Positions 39,667 to 51,870 of a stretch of DNA of 64,000 bases are shown here, piece after piece (within the stretch, counting starts at the first letter, position 1; every line of letters starts with the position of its first letter). Source of the DNA: Anoplopoma fimbria (Eukaryota > Chordata > Actinopteri > Perciformes > Anoplopomatidae). The notes beneath the pieces were generated by a model that worked only from the letters and a program-made list of their open reading frames with translations, was not told the DNA's origin and made no database searches. The translations under genes were made by a program, and so were the position numbers. The stretch is taken from assembly GCF_027596085.1 (NCBI RefSeq), contig NC_072452.1, positions 8,335,290-8,399,289 of the forward strand, written 5' to 3'.

Positions 39667-42600
39667 GGAGATGGAAGACAGAGTTGTTTTTTGTGAGCTA
39701 GTAGATATAAGTAAGAACAGAGAGAGCCAGAGAATAATTTTCCCCCTCTAGTCAGTACTAAATAGAATGAAAGTCTGACAGATAAAGAGGCAGAGAGGCC
39801 TAAACTATAGCAGAGGATATGTTCTACAAAGTATGACTTGTTATAAGGAGTATATGTTGTTAAAAGTAAGTGTCCAAAGTCTGTTATACATGAAATCTTG
39901 ATGTATTAACTTATTTTCAAAACCTGTTTGATAAATTGCCCATGTCTGCATTCCTAATCATAATAACTACTTTTTAGGTTTTTAAATCTTCATTCGGTAG
40001 ATGAACATGAAATGGACATACAAAATCCTTTGCACTCTGGCAAGTGCCAACTATCGAGACATTCTTATCTTTCTATATATCTCCCTTGGATATTTGGGAT
40101 AGGATTAGGTGCTACTTGGAGTACTGGGAAGGCAGACAGTTTCAAATGGAGAGTGGAAACATTTTCATAATATCCTGATCTCCTTCCTGTCCATCATTCC
40201 ATCTGGATCACATGCTGATCACTGGTTTTCCCATACTGAAATAGATTTTACTGCTGTCAGTGTGCAGGCCTGATGCATTAAGAAGGCTCGTACCTTATTA
40301 TTCAAGTTCTTTGTATTGTAGAGAAATACTCCACTACTCATTATTATAGAGGACACATCAATAAGGACAATACATGGAACATGTACATCATTTATTTCAA
40401 TACAAATGTTACAGCACGTACACATAAATACCACAGGACACCACATGTTGTAACAGGCTTCATTACCTTATCAAACAGTGACAAAAAACTTGTGCGAAAA
40501 CAGTTTCCAAACATTTAGTAAACATTCAGCTGAGTGACGACTTCTTTCACTCGAAAAAACAGTTCACATGTAATAGGTTTGTTTTTCATATGACGGCTAA
40601 AGCAATACTCCATTTTCATTGAGAAGTCAAAATCATCAATTTATCAGGACAGTCCACCTTCAACAACATCTGTGCTGAAACTCTGCAGATTCTCATGACT
40701 CACTCTTTTTTAGTCGCAAACAGGAAGGAGGATTTCCACAAAAATATTATGGTACAAGTGAACTCTCCAGCCAGTAATTGTTTACAGTTCATGAACTGAA
40801 ACGTGGATTCAATTGTTCAAAAAAATTCTGCAAATGTTTCTTAAAAGTGCCATTGAGTGCTGCTTTAAATTAGTGAACAATCCTAATCTAAATTGTGCAG
40901 AGCGGTTTATGGGGGGGCAACATGACTTTTATCAAATAGGGACAACAGTGGATCAGTGAGGATAGCATTAGCATTAGACCACCTCAGCGTTGATCATATT
41001 AAAATATAGAAAAGATTAAAGATATACATGCCACTTTGTGATATATTCTCTAAGACTTGTCTTTAACCCAGTATCCACTTTTAAAATAGCTTTTCATGCA
41101 TGCAGAGTTGGTACCAGTGGATACGATGGGTGATCTAGGGCCAAACTTCATTATTGGAACTGAATGTTCATTGAATGCATCAGTAGACAAACCATCAACT
41201 GTACTTGGAATGTTCTAGCGTCAATTAATGATTCAAGACTCATTGCACATAACATTGTTGTGTCCTCAAGCATAAGGACTTGAAGACATGAATTAAATTC
41301 TCTATTATACAGGCGTATTGATGAAACAGTACCCATTAATATCGCTGAGACAGCTGAGGTGCAAGGAGAGGCCACTGCCAGGAGGGAGCAGTGTGGATGT
41401 ACAGTTCACAACCTACTCCTCTTGGACTTAAACTGATCACAAACACATCACCACAATTTTGTATAGCAGACATGCAAACCATCACATGCACAAGCACAAG
41501 TGTTTCTTAAAAAATAAAACCATTTTCAAATCCAGCAGTGACTCATCAGTGTAGTCTCAATGCGACAGGTAATTGAGTAAATACAATAGTCATTTAGCAA
41601 AAGTCTTGGTCTAGAATCGTTATCTATTTTGTGCTTTGTGCGTCCTGTACAGTGAAAATGTTGAAGTGCTGAAGCTGAGAAGAAGAAAAAAAGCAACCTG
41701 GAGAACATTTGCTATGACATTCAACCCCTGTATTTACTTTGCTGTAAATCCATGAAAAAGAAAAACAGCAAAAAAGATCAACAGACGGGAAGGCTTGTTT
41801 TTCACATGGCAAACACTGACGTAAGATGATAACGTATCTACGTCTATTCTTAAGGTCAGTGACAACAGTGCTGACCAATCCTAGCGATACAGTACATATG
41901 GATTCCTCTGAGGGAACAAAGTTCACAGTTTTTGACTCCAGTCAGCTGACCAGAGGCAACGCTACATGCACTAAAACACAGGTCACTAACACCGATTTAG
42001 ACTGGCAGAGAGTCCCTGCTCACCCCTCCCGTCTTCTATAGCCACATTTAGCATGCTGTCACTTTGATCAGGACATAGAGAACACCAAACTGACAGGAGA
42101 AAGGGGCTTACACCTGCAACACTAATCAGTTAGTGTGGGAAAAGTGGCTGAATTCTCCAATTTCAAGCACCTGCATGTGAAGCGCTAATGTTCCGTTATT
42201 GCTTGCCTATGTCAAAAAGTCCCAAGAGCCCGTGATCTTAAGACGGGAGATAAGAAAGAGTCTCATTTCAGGTTCGCCCTTTGGATATCATCAAATCTCA
42301 TCATGCAGATTGGGAACGGTATGCTTTATAATGTACTAATCTATTTCAATGTTTCCTAAGAGGGAGTTATCGGATTCTCCAGCTAAATGGTAGAGATAAT
42401 GGATTTATTTATGTTTATTATACTGGGCTCAGCTGGATTGGGGGCATTTCCTGGAGACTGAGCATCAAGCAGCGTCTAAAGTAGACTGAAACTGACTGAA
42501 ACAACTGGAACAGCTGAGGCACTGCTCACAAATGCAAATGTCAGACAGATTTCACAAAGATCCAGACATCCGTTTACAGACTCTGGGAAATCTCAGGGAG

Positions 42601-43894
42601 CAGAGACAAAGGTGCACTGCTCTGGCCTTTTTTTTTTTCTCATCTCCGTTCATCTGCCTCTGAGTAGTCAAAACCAGTCTTTAGCCTGGGACGCTGTTAT
42701 CGCTTGGCTATTTCAACGCACTGTTTATTATTGTGTGTGGTTTGTACCCTTGTGCCATGACTAAGGAAACTGCTTCTCTGGTTTCAGTAAACACTACAAG
42801 CTGAAACACGGCAACCACACATTTTAATAAACCAACAGGGCTTGTGCAACAAAAGGGATAACTGTATCTGTTGCTACCAGCACAGAGATGGGACAATACA
42901 TATTTAAGTAAGGCTTTATAATGTAACATTACTGGTTTACATGTCAAGAAAATTAATAAGTGGACTAAAAGCATGATCTGACTGGTAGAAAACTTTGTTA
43001 AACACTGTGCATTTATTTTTACAAAAGAAAGCTTCTAAGGTCAATTCTCAGGATAAACTACATTAATGCCACCTGCTTTAAAGATAGTATATATATTTAT
43101 AGGGCTCACCATTGAATCTGGCTCATACTACCTATACAAACTACCTATACATGTTTTCAAAGGGTGGCCCGAGGCATTTCTCAGTGTGCACCAGTGAGAT
43201 ATAGATAACTTCATATCTCTGGTGCCATTTGCTGGCAACAGGAACACCCATGCAACAGGCTGTAAAACATTAGAGCAGGCAGCAGGGCCTCCCAACATAG
43301 CTGAGCAGTGAAGAGAGAGAGAGAGAGAGAGAGACAGACACAGGTTCTGCCACACCTGTTCATCATTATCTTTCACACTGGGACAATCATTTAAAAAAAT
43401 AAATAAACACAATAAATAAACATAAATAGGGTTAAAATGCTAAATTATGATTTTGGTTGGTTTGGAATGTACTTCAAACAAAGCACCAAAGAGGCATTAA
43501 GTTTAATATTTCCGTGCTCCTCATTCATTCTCTATTGGAGAAAATGACTTGCTAATCGTGCCAAAGTGGCATGTCCAATGGGACAGCTTTAAACAATTTA
43601 CTTTCAATTTCAAAAACATTTTCATCTTAATAAATTGTGGAATCTTTTTCCAAGAACTCCGAGACAAGAAACATGACCACAAATTAAATCAGAGCCAGGT
43701 AATTAGCAATTATAAAAAGCACAGATCATTTAGTAGACTAAATAAACAGCTGAGATAGTGCCCTAGTGTAACTCCTGTGGACAGTGAGTTATTGTGAAAT
43801 AGTCAGTTAAGAAAGACATGAAAAGATGTGATGAGGTAGGTGGAAAGTTAAACATGAGAAATGTAACAAAAGGAAAAGTGATCTACCTACAGTA
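39667..43894. other. intergenic between hAT element and adrb2 3' side
   Basis: No exon is recognised. It may include distal adrb2 3'UTR on the minus strand if a downstream polyadenylation site is used. Confidence 0.35.
43312..43333. repeat. (GA)n short microsatellite
   Basis: About 11 GA units, downstream of adrb2. Confidence 0.9.
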
Positions 43895-43900
43895 TTTATT
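43895..43900 (-). terminator. candidate adrb2 polyadenylation signal
   Basis: AATAAA on the minus strand, about 150 nt after the stop codon. Other AATAAA copies lie further down on this strand, so the true 3' end could be more distal. Confidence 0.3.
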
Positions 43901-44049
43901 TCCTCCGCTGAACATGAATATTACAGTTTCTGTGAAGCAGTCTCTACCAGCCAGTTGGACTGGCCTTACCTTCATTAGTCAAAAAATGTATGGCAGCAGT
44001 GTAAACATGTCTGGATCTCCCTGTTGACAGAAGCCTCAGGGCTCCAAGT

Positions 44050-45291
44050 TTAAAGGACAGTCGTTACAGTCGTTATGCCTTTCTTACAATTCCCGTTGGG
44101 GTCCACTGCCTGGTCCCCCGCTGTTTTCCCCAGACAGCCTTCATTAGCCTCACTGTCTTCCAAGCTGCCCTTACTCCTCCCTTGCTGCTCGCTCTGCCAG
44201 CTGTGCCTGCTGTAGAAGTATCCGTTCACGGGCCCCGGGTTGCTGAGACGGTTTCTTTTCATGCAGAGGATTTCCTTAAAGGCATACCTGAACTCAGGAC
44301 TGCGGCAGTAAATGAGCGGGTTGAAGGCCGAGTTTGCGTAACCTATCCAGTTGAGTATCCTGAAGGTGAGCCCAATGCCCTCCACCTTCCATATGGCCAC
44401 CACAACGTTGAGCAGAAAGAAGGGCAACCAGCAAAGAGTGAAGATCCCCATGATGATGCCCAGTGTCTTAAGGGCTTTGTGTTCCCGCAGGCAAAACTTA
44501 GCCTTCTTGTTGCCGCGCGTGTTGCTAGCCTCCAGAGAGTTTAGGTTGCTGTTGTCGCTGTTTTGAAAACGTCCAACGCTTTGGTCAATCTTCTTCAGTT
44601 GGCGCTTGGCCTCCTGGAAAACGCGGCTGTACACAAAGACCATGATGACCAGAGGGATGTAAAAGGAAATGATTGAGGAGGTGATGGCGTAAGCCATGTT
44701 GGTGTAGAACTCACAGCAGTTACTGTTTGCAATGCATTTCTTTGCTTTATCATCAACTGATATCCACCACTTCATGTGGATGGGCAGGAATGACGTCAAG
44801 GCGGCAATCACCCACACCAGCACAACCACAATGCGAGCCTTGCACTTGGTCAGCATTGACTGGTAGCGGAAGGGAGAGGTGATGGCCAAATAACGGTCAA
44901 TGGCGATGACACACAGGGTCTCGATGCTTGCAGTCACGCAGAGCACATCAGTCGCGGTCCAGAACTCACACCAGAAACTGCCAAAGTGCCAGGTATTAAA
45001 GATGATGGAGCAGGCACCGAAAGGAACCACAACGAGACCCATGACCAGGTCAGCACAGGCCAGGGATGTGATGAAACAGTTGGTGACATTCTGGAGACGC
45101 TGGAAGCGGGCGATCGCTGTAATGACCAGGATGTTGCCAAAGACAATGACCAGGACGAGTAAGGACATGACCATGCCCAGCAGGATCATCGTTGCCTCGC
45201 TGTAACCCTCCTCATTGTTAGCTGGGTCCGATGACGAGTTGATCATCCCTGCACTCACATTGAGGTACACTGGGAGGGTTGTACTTCCCAT
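44050..45291 (-). CDS. adrb2: beta-2 adrenergic receptor (class A GPCR)
   Basis: Single-exon CDS of 413 residues, the same length as human ADRB2. Seven hydrophobic segments are visible. Catecholamine-binding residues are present: Asp115 in TM3 (WTATDVLCV) and Ser205, Ser206 and Ser209 in TM5 ([10 protein letters not shown]). Activation motifs are DRY (132-134), CWLP in TM6 and NPLIY (324-328). The ICL3 start [14 protein letters not shown] and [12 protein letters not shown] match ADRB2 rather than ADRB1 or ADRB3. N-glycosylation sites lie at NVS (11) and NSS (18), and Cys343 sits where ADRB2 is palmitoylated. The start MGSTTLP is chosen by analogy with the human MGQPG start. An in-frame ATG at 45423 would add 44 residues through a (GT)n repeat. 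The receptor couples to Gs and cAMP at the plasma membrane. It lies tail to tail with sh3tc2, as in human. Confidence 0.95.
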   Translation of the reverse strand: MGSTTLPVYLNVSAGMINSSSDPANNEEGYSEATMILLGMVMSLLVLVIVFGNILVITAIARFQRLQNVTNCFITSLACADLVMGLVVVPFGACSIIFNTWHFGSFWCEFWTATDVLCVTASIETLCVIAIDRYLAITSPFRYQSMLTKCKARIVVVLVWVIAALTSFLPIHMKWWISVDDKAKKCIANSNCCEFYTNMAYAITSSIISFYIPLVIMVFVYSRVFQEAKRQLKKIDQSVGRFQNSDNSNLNSLEASNTRGNKKAKFCLREHKALKTLGIIMGIFTLCWLPFFLLNVVVAIWKVEGIGLTFRILNWIGYANSAFNPLIYCRSPEFRYAFKEILCMKRNRLSNPGPVNGYFYSRHSWQSEQQGRSKGSLEDSEANEGCLGKTAGDQAVDPNGNCKKGITTVTTVL

Positions 45292-45312
45292 CTGAAGTGA
45301 CCATATGTAAAT

Positions 45313-45313
<1 letters not shown>

Positions 45314-45371
<58 letters not shown>

Positions 45372-45395
45372 ACACACACACACAGAGAGAGAGGT
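45314..45395 (-). repeat. (CA)n microsatellite with GA end in adrb2 leader
   Basis: About 35 CA units with one TA interruption, then GAGAGA, lie 23 bases upstream of the adrb2 start codon. The tract is either in the 5'UTR or in a small 5'UTR intron; a CTTCAG directly precedes the ATG on the minus strand and could be an acceptor. It is open in frame with the receptor in this assembly. Confidence 0.9.
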
Positions 45396-45591
45396 GAAGA
45401 TCACAATTTGAATGTTGATGCATCAAAACAACTAGCAATTTAAAAAAATATCTAATGTGTCTGTTGTTGGTTGTATTTTCACCAAAAAGGGGAACAAAAA
45501 GTACAGCACCAACACCCCGAAACAATTACATTACATCCTGCTCAACTTCAGCAAGCACAGCTTAAAAAAACAACATGCTAAACAAGCCAAG

Positions 45592-45645
45592 CTACAACAA
45601 AAGTACAAACCTCCACAGGTAGTTGTCTGGTTTCCTGCCTCCCAT
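45592..45645 (-). CDS. upstream ORF in the adrb2 leader (17 residues)
   Basis: ATG at 45645 reads MGGRKPDNYLWRFVLLL and stops at TAG, about 300 nt before the receptor ATG and downstream of the predicted start site. A minimal ATG-TGA lies just upstream of it in the leader. Mammalian ADRB2 mRNA is known to carry a short leader peptide ORF that reduces receptor translation. The peptide here is not similar to the mammalian one in sequence, so any equivalence is positional and inferred. Confidence 0.4.
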   Translation of the reverse strand: MGGRKPDNYLWRFVLLL

Positions 45646-45799
45646 ACAAAGTATAAATGTCACTGTTCAGTTAGCTCCTTTACTGTCACATGTCCTTCTT
45701 TCTACTGTCTGTTTTTCTTAATCTCCGTGTGTCTCTCTCACTCAGTCCCTCAGTTGAGCAGTGTTTCTTCTAATGTGTCTCCCAGGCTATTTGTCAGAG

Positions 45800-45850
45800 C
45801 CCTTATAACGTGCAGTGGTGACATCATGGTCAGTGCTCAGCCAATCAGAC
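45800..45850 (-). promoter_or_regulatory. predicted adrb2 core promoter (TATA, CCAAT, CRE-like)
   Basis: Reading the minus strand, an ATTGG box (CCAAT on +, 45841-45845), a CRE-like TGATGTCA (45819-45826) and TATAAG (45802-45807) follow at promoter-like spacing. Transcription would start near 45775, giving a leader of about 480 nt. A CRE-like site would fit cAMP feedback on a Gs-coupled receptor, but that is inference. Confidence 0.5.
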
Positions 45851-46036
45851 AGCCAGCCTGCGGAGGGTGCTGAGAGCTCCCGAGAGTTTGAACACATTGT
45901 CCCTGCAGCCGCCGCTGCTGCTGCTGCTCCTGCTGCTCCTGCTGCATGAGACAAAAGCTGCAAACACAAGCACAGACCTTTTTCTGGCTTTTAGTTTTTA
46001 GCTAGACATCTTTTAAACTTATGCAAACTATGTACT

Positions 46037-46136
46037 AATGTACAGCTGAACTACTTTTTTTCTCTTAACTTTAAATACAATGGTTTGAATTCTAAAATAT
46101 AAAGTTAAGAGAAAAGAAGTAGTTCAGCTGTACATT
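46037..46136. repeat. long inverted repeat (hairpin) upstream of adrb2
   Basis: Arms 46037-46077 and 46098-46136 pair almost perfectly (AATGTACAGCTGAACTACTT against its complement, continuing with CTCTTAACTTTA) around a 20-nt loop. No target duplication is seen. It could be a foldback element or a small-RNA precursor. Confidence 0.75.
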
Positions 46137-46747
46137 TCAAGCACTGAGGTTTTACAGCTTTTGCCTGTCAGTCTGGATCATATCAAAAACAGGTGAAGCC
46201 TTCTCTCCAGTGCGCTCTCTATGATTTATTTGGAGGTTTGACTATTACTTTTGCCTTTTCCTGAAAAAACTTTGGTGTGAGTGCTTTTCCAGCCCTGATG
46301 CTTTGATATAAAAATGTAGACCAACTGCACGAAACTAAAAAGGGAGAGTAGTTGAGTCCTTGCAGATACAACACATAAAATCCCCGAAAATGTGCTCATG
46401 AAATATTACATTGATAGATAGGTAAAGGATAAACTGCCATTTCTGGTATCAATCTGCTCCCAGTGCCCTGAAAGAGTGCCCTGTAGGACACAAACAAACT
46501 CTCACATGATACTGCATCAAAAAAGAAAAAAAACATTAGGATCCAGGACAAATTTGCGTTTCTGTAAAGCATACAAGGTTTATGCAAAGACTGTGGAATG
46601 GAGCTATTCATTGAAAGGTTACTGTATCACTATTCAGATTCTGAGACAGAATAAACTGCATTATCTTTGTATTATCTGCATTAGCTAAACACACAGAGCT
46701 CAGTGCTTGAACCTAAATGCTATCAGTGACAGATAAAGATAGATGTT

Positions 46748-46808
46748 GCCTGCAAATTTCCCTGCTGCGGGACTAATAAAGGATTATCTTATCTTATCTT
46801 ATCTCTTA
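46748..46808 (+). mobile_element. retroelement tail with (TTATC)n
   Basis: AATTTCCCTGCTGCGGGAC, then TAATAAAGGAT and tandem TTATC units form the 3' tail of a fish non-LTR element. Nothing coding remains. Confidence 0.5.
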
Positions 46809-47439
46809 TGTTTTTTCTCTGCTTATATAAATAATACTATGACTATGTACAGACTTACATTATTTTATACAAGCATTAGCTGAGTGTGTGTTTGAAGAGA
46901 TGGCAGGTTAAGAACCACTTAATCCTATTTAAAGATAGAGCCCTGATAACCTTACGACAGTTTGGACTTAAACTAGAGACCTAAACTGCCGGCAGCAAAG
47001 TCACACATCAAACACAAACAGTATTCATTCTTTGAATGACGGATACTCCCTGAGTCCTGACACCACACAATATAAAATAAAATAGGCATGTGCTATGTAT
47101 GGGGAGTTTTCCGTTCAATATTTACTGCGTTGTTTTTACTGCTAACTTCAGTAAAGTGATTAATGCTCTTTCAGACACCAGTCATCAATAGATGTAGATA
47201 AACAACATTTTTTCCAGGCTTGTTGTGCAATGATTTTGCTCCAGTTCTCTTCGATAATAATCACTAGCCAAGGATATTATAACCAGGCCTTTGAGATGAG
47301 CAGGAGTGTTTAGTTATTTATGTGAGTTGCAGGTGTGTTTTTGTGCATGTATCTAACCCAAAACAAAAGAGCTCAGATATGTGTTACCTCCTGCTATGAT
47401 TTCTCATATTGCTTTTGAGCCTTAAAGAATTTTACCTTA

Positions 47440-47740
47440 TGTTGCCCCCCAAGTGGAGGTCCATCCAATTATCTCTTTAATCCATGGTAGAATTTCACTA
47501 ATTTTAAAACAGATTACCATAAAATGCACTAAAGATATTCATTGCAGGGATTTTGGTGACCCCTGACCTTTTGTCTGGCTTTACCTTTGCATGACAGGAT
47601 ATCTGAACATGGATATTCATGATCTCAGAATGAATTCAAATGTTTTGGTAACCTCCCTACCTTTCTTCTAGAGCTGCCATAGAGGTGCCATTTCCATTGA
47701 ATTTCCATGAAATTGACACATCTCCCTTCACCTAAGGATA
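47440..47740. repeat. dispersed fish repeat fragment
   Basis: GTGGAGGTCCATCC, GGGATTTTGGTGACCCCTGA and the following stretch match the same high-copy family, here with several of its internal sub-units. Confidence 0.45.
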
Positions 47741-48635
47741 GACCCCATTTCATTTTGAATGACCCTTGAGCTTAGGTCTTGTATCAATGAGGTGCAAATG
47801 TCACCGCTGCACCTAAGATTAATGTGAATGCTCCCCATTGAATCAGTTCACATGACTTTGGTGAAACACATGGCCTTATCTCTTGATAAACCGACAGTAC
47901 CAACCTTACGTCAATATGGTTTCTGTTATCCTCCACTTGTATGGAGTGTGGGGTATCACGAACACTGGAGCCTTTGTGGGCTCAGTCTGCTGATACTTAA
48001 AAAAGACTTAATACATACTGTTTACTTCTTGTCTGACCTGTTTGATCATGTGATCATTTTATTGTGATGAGCTATTTGCTTTGAGCACTGAACTCCTCAA
48101 TAGTCGATTCTTGGGATAAACTTCAGTCAGCTTCTTTACATGTTGAACTTTGCGTACGTACCCTAAATGTAACGTAAATCCAATTTCTATTTTAGGAAGT
48201 GTGAGTCTGCATGTTCGATTAATCATGACTGGCTTCCTCGGTCGGTCTTCCTGTATCCTGTCACATCCAGGCAGAGCTAGGATCCTGTCCCCAGTTAGAT
48301 ATTGTAAACCGCTCTGTTTAGTCAAACATTGTTTGAATAAATCTATCTCCCCCTCCACACCATCTCCCATTAGATTCCCATCTCGCTCCTTCATAGAAAG
48401 TTGTGATGTTGACCTGATGACCCAGCATGCACCTCCCACCTCCTTCCACTCTATTTTTCCTGTATTCTGTAAGGAACAATACCTGGAGGCATTGCTCCTC
48501 AAGGGAAGGCACTCGGAGCATGAGAGGAAATGAGAGAGCCTGAATACTTTCTCTCACTTGTTTTCTTAAATGTCAATTGACTTTACTGGTATTACACTTG
48601 CCATGTTTGTTAAAATAAACACAACCAAATAAAAA

Positions 48636-48757
48636 GCGTATTCAGTTTCTTGCAGCAAGTTAGATGAGGAGATTGATACCACCCTATCGATCATCTCATC
48701 TCACTCTCAACAAGAAACTGAATGTATTTCCCAAAATGTTGAACAATTCATTTAAAT
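48636..48757. mobile_element. truncated relative of the TTAA MITE, foldback form
   Basis: The right end CCCAAAATGTTGAACAATTC and the GTTAGATGAG/GATTGATACCACC segment match the family seen at 26407-26900. The left tip is lost. The inner arms ATTCAGTTTCTTG and CAAGAAACTGAAT form an inverted repeat. Confidence 0.55.
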
Positions 48758-48981
48758 ATCAACTAATTATTACTCAGTAAAATGTAAAATGTTGACAACC
48801 AGCAGAGTTAAGTAAAAGCTTCTAGACAGTGCTGTCCAGTCATTATGAGTGAACAATTTAATTAAATTAACACTGATGAATCTCCACTAGATCCACACCA
48901 TTTCAGAAATAAATGTGCAGATTAAGTAAGTAATGTAGCACAAGCATTTGCAAAGTGCAAAGCATAATACATTTCTCCCTG

Positions 48982-48983
<2 letters not shown>

Positions 48984-49051
<68 letters not shown>
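48984..49051. repeat. (CA)34 microsatellite
   Basis: Uninterrupted CA run. Confidence 0.97.
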
Positions 49052-49053
<2 letters not shown>

Positions 49054-49290
49054 ATGACTTAGTAATATTACATTGACTAACATTCATTCCCTGGAGACCT
49101 ACCCCTTACCCTTACCTTAAACCAAGCTCTCACCCTATAATGTAGAGATAATTATCGTTATGAGGATGTGTATTTGGTCCCCATAAGGGAGACGAGTCCC
49201 CACAATGTCACTGTGTAAACAGATGCATGTCCCCACACGTCATGAAAACATACCAACACATAGGCACACATACACACACACTTCTGTCCA
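49052..49290. repeat. repeat adjoining the (CA)n tract
   Basis: GGTCCCCATAAGGGAGACGA and GTCCCCACAATG, flanked on both sides by CA/CACAC stretches, resemble a fish element that spreads together with CA microsatellites. Confidence 0.4.
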
Positions 49291-51810
49291 AAAACATACA
49301 GTGTTTTATTTGAACACACAAACAATAGAAATATAAAAAATGTGTTATCAAAAGTGCTTTAATGCAATGCGTTTACCAATTGGTGCATGTTTCATAAGCC
49401 ATTATTTTCTCTCTAAATTCCTCATACAGGAGACAGAAAAATAAATGAAAACATAAAAAATGTATTTAAAATTGAATGCAATGAACAAAAATGCTGACTG
49501 TCCAGCAAGGTTTAATCCATTCAATCTCTGTCTAATTTAATAAATTATTGTCAGGCCAATCATGTTCTTATTCATTGGAACATTTCCCCTTGGGATTAAT
49601 CCAGAGCCTGAACCACTAATTGGTTCTGTGGTAAAGGCCCCAGGGGAGCAAAAGAGTGTATGACCATCAAATACCAACATTTCTACACTGTTTGCACTGC
49701 CATGCAACTACACATGCAGAATATGTTCTTGATGCTGGTGCAAAGTATCCAAGTTGTTGTTACATGTTGTTCATATAAACAGAAACAGTAAGATAAAACG
49801 GTTTGTATATTTAGAATTTGGATCAGACCATATATAGACTAAGCAGTTACTGACCGGGAGTCATAGTTAACGGAGTTTGCCCCTGATAAAGTTCAGGCGG
49901 AGGAAGAGGTTGTAAAAACACTTCACTGTATTATTCAACAATGTTTGGGCTGTGGCTTCCAGACAGATTTCAACATATACAAAAGATAAATTAAAAAATG
50001 TCGTCATGGGGGCCTGACCAATGTAAAACATACAGTGTATTACACAGGGTGTGAACAAAACATTTTTAGAATTCGGCAACACAAATCAACAAACATTTCT
50101 CGGCAGGGCTTGCATTAGACAAGGGACAGCAAAATCTGCTGCACTCAGTGAAAAAGGGTAGAATGGCTTCCCAAATCCTTTCTTTGCTTAGCAGAAAATT
50201 TGCTGGTATCAGACTCATTATAGGTACGTTAATGAAGGTTAAGGTTGTATGCCGTGATTGACCCGATGACCAATTCAGTAAACTAGAATTTTCTGTTGGT
50301 AAGACAGGAATTCTGCCTTAACTCTTGGATTTAGGGCAGGATTTATGGTGCAAATTAGGTAGTCAAGGCCTGAGCTGCATTATTACCTTTGTTTATTATA
50401 TTACTGTCCTTGTGAGGATTTAATTAGTGTGCACAGATATGTACCAATCAGCAAAAAAAGTCCCTGTAGACCTCCGGTCAGCACAGAGGGGAATTTCAAT
50501 CCATCTTTTCCCTAAAAAACAAACTTCTAATAGTTTAAGACATTTCTAGCATAATATGATGTTTATACTCTTAGGTCTTCTTGCCATTTGAAGCTTAATT
50601 ATTGTGTTGTCACATTTACTGTTAATGGCTTTAGGCAATGGTGAATGTAAGTTGATGGCGGTACAGTAGATAGAGATATAAATAAATGAACAGCTACCAT
50701 TTTATCTCCCAAACCGATTGAATGAAAGCGATGGAAAATGTTCATCCTAGGTCCAATCCTGGAGCTGCCAACGATATTAATCATGAATTTCTGGACACCA
50801 GTTAGTATTCATGGAATGGGAATAGGGATGCAAGCCCATTTTTATTCTCGCCTTTTGATCACACTGTGTGCTTTATCCCCGACCCTACACAAAACAATTT
50901 TTTGATTTTCTGAACAGTTGTACCCCACATTTGTAACTTTTCAACGCAAAATTTGTGTTAATTTGCTCTTCTAAATTGAGAACCCTAGGATCTTCAAGAG
51001 TGTACAAATCTGCATAACTGAGACAGCCGGGTATGGGGCTGAACGATGGAATTAGTCCTTTGTTTTTCCTCTTTCACAGTGATGAATGTGAGAATAAACA
51101 GGGTGCGGACCGATTTCTTATTCTTTGCCACTTATGGAAGCCATTCCATCCTCTAACGACACCCTGCCTGTTCTCTGTTAATCTCTACAGTGATTGATTG
51201 CAGAAAAAAAGTCAACTTTTGACCCGTTCCAAGCTAAGTGAGTGTAATATGTTTATAACGGCCAACGGCTTTCTCTGGTTTTGTTTTTGGTCACAACATT
51301 GGCAGATATTCAACTTGCAGAAACAGCTGCAGTCTTGAATTGTTTGTGTCCGCTGAGTTAGGAATCCAACATATTCACAAGAGACCTTTACTGTGAAAGA
51401 GAGAGGGTCAGAGCGAAGCAGTTGTGATGGCATCTTTAGGGTGCAATGATTATACTTCAGAGGAAGGCTTACCATTCCTTTGGCAGCGTGTAAACTGAAA
51501 ACAGATGAATGGAATCACACCACACAAGCTCAACTGATCATTTATCACTCATTAATTGCTCTGTTAAAATGTACCACCCTTCCACACACATATGCAAAAT
51601 TGGTATCTGTGGCATTTAACTAAAATGCCACCACCAGCCACCCCTTTACATGCCAATCTTTTGTTTGGAGCCTTGAATTATTAAAACTGGACCTTACTGA
51701 CAGACCACACCAGCCCCTGAAAATGAGACAAGAATAAAAGCCACATTTAAATGAACTTTGAGAAGTTTTATGAAACCACTCAACATGATCTTTTGATGCT
51801 GCTTTTGGTT

Positions 51811-51870
51811 TGTGTGTCTGTGTGTGTGTATGTGTATGTGTGTGTCTTTTTTTTGTGTGTGTCTATGTGT
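51811..51870. repeat. imperfect (GT)n region
   Basis: Interrupted GT/TGTA units with a T run in the middle. Confidence 0.8.

Noticed and set aside
44791..44798. Perfect CRE (TGACGTCA) inside adrb2
   Set aside because: It lies in the coding sequence of a conserved segment and is most likely coincidental.
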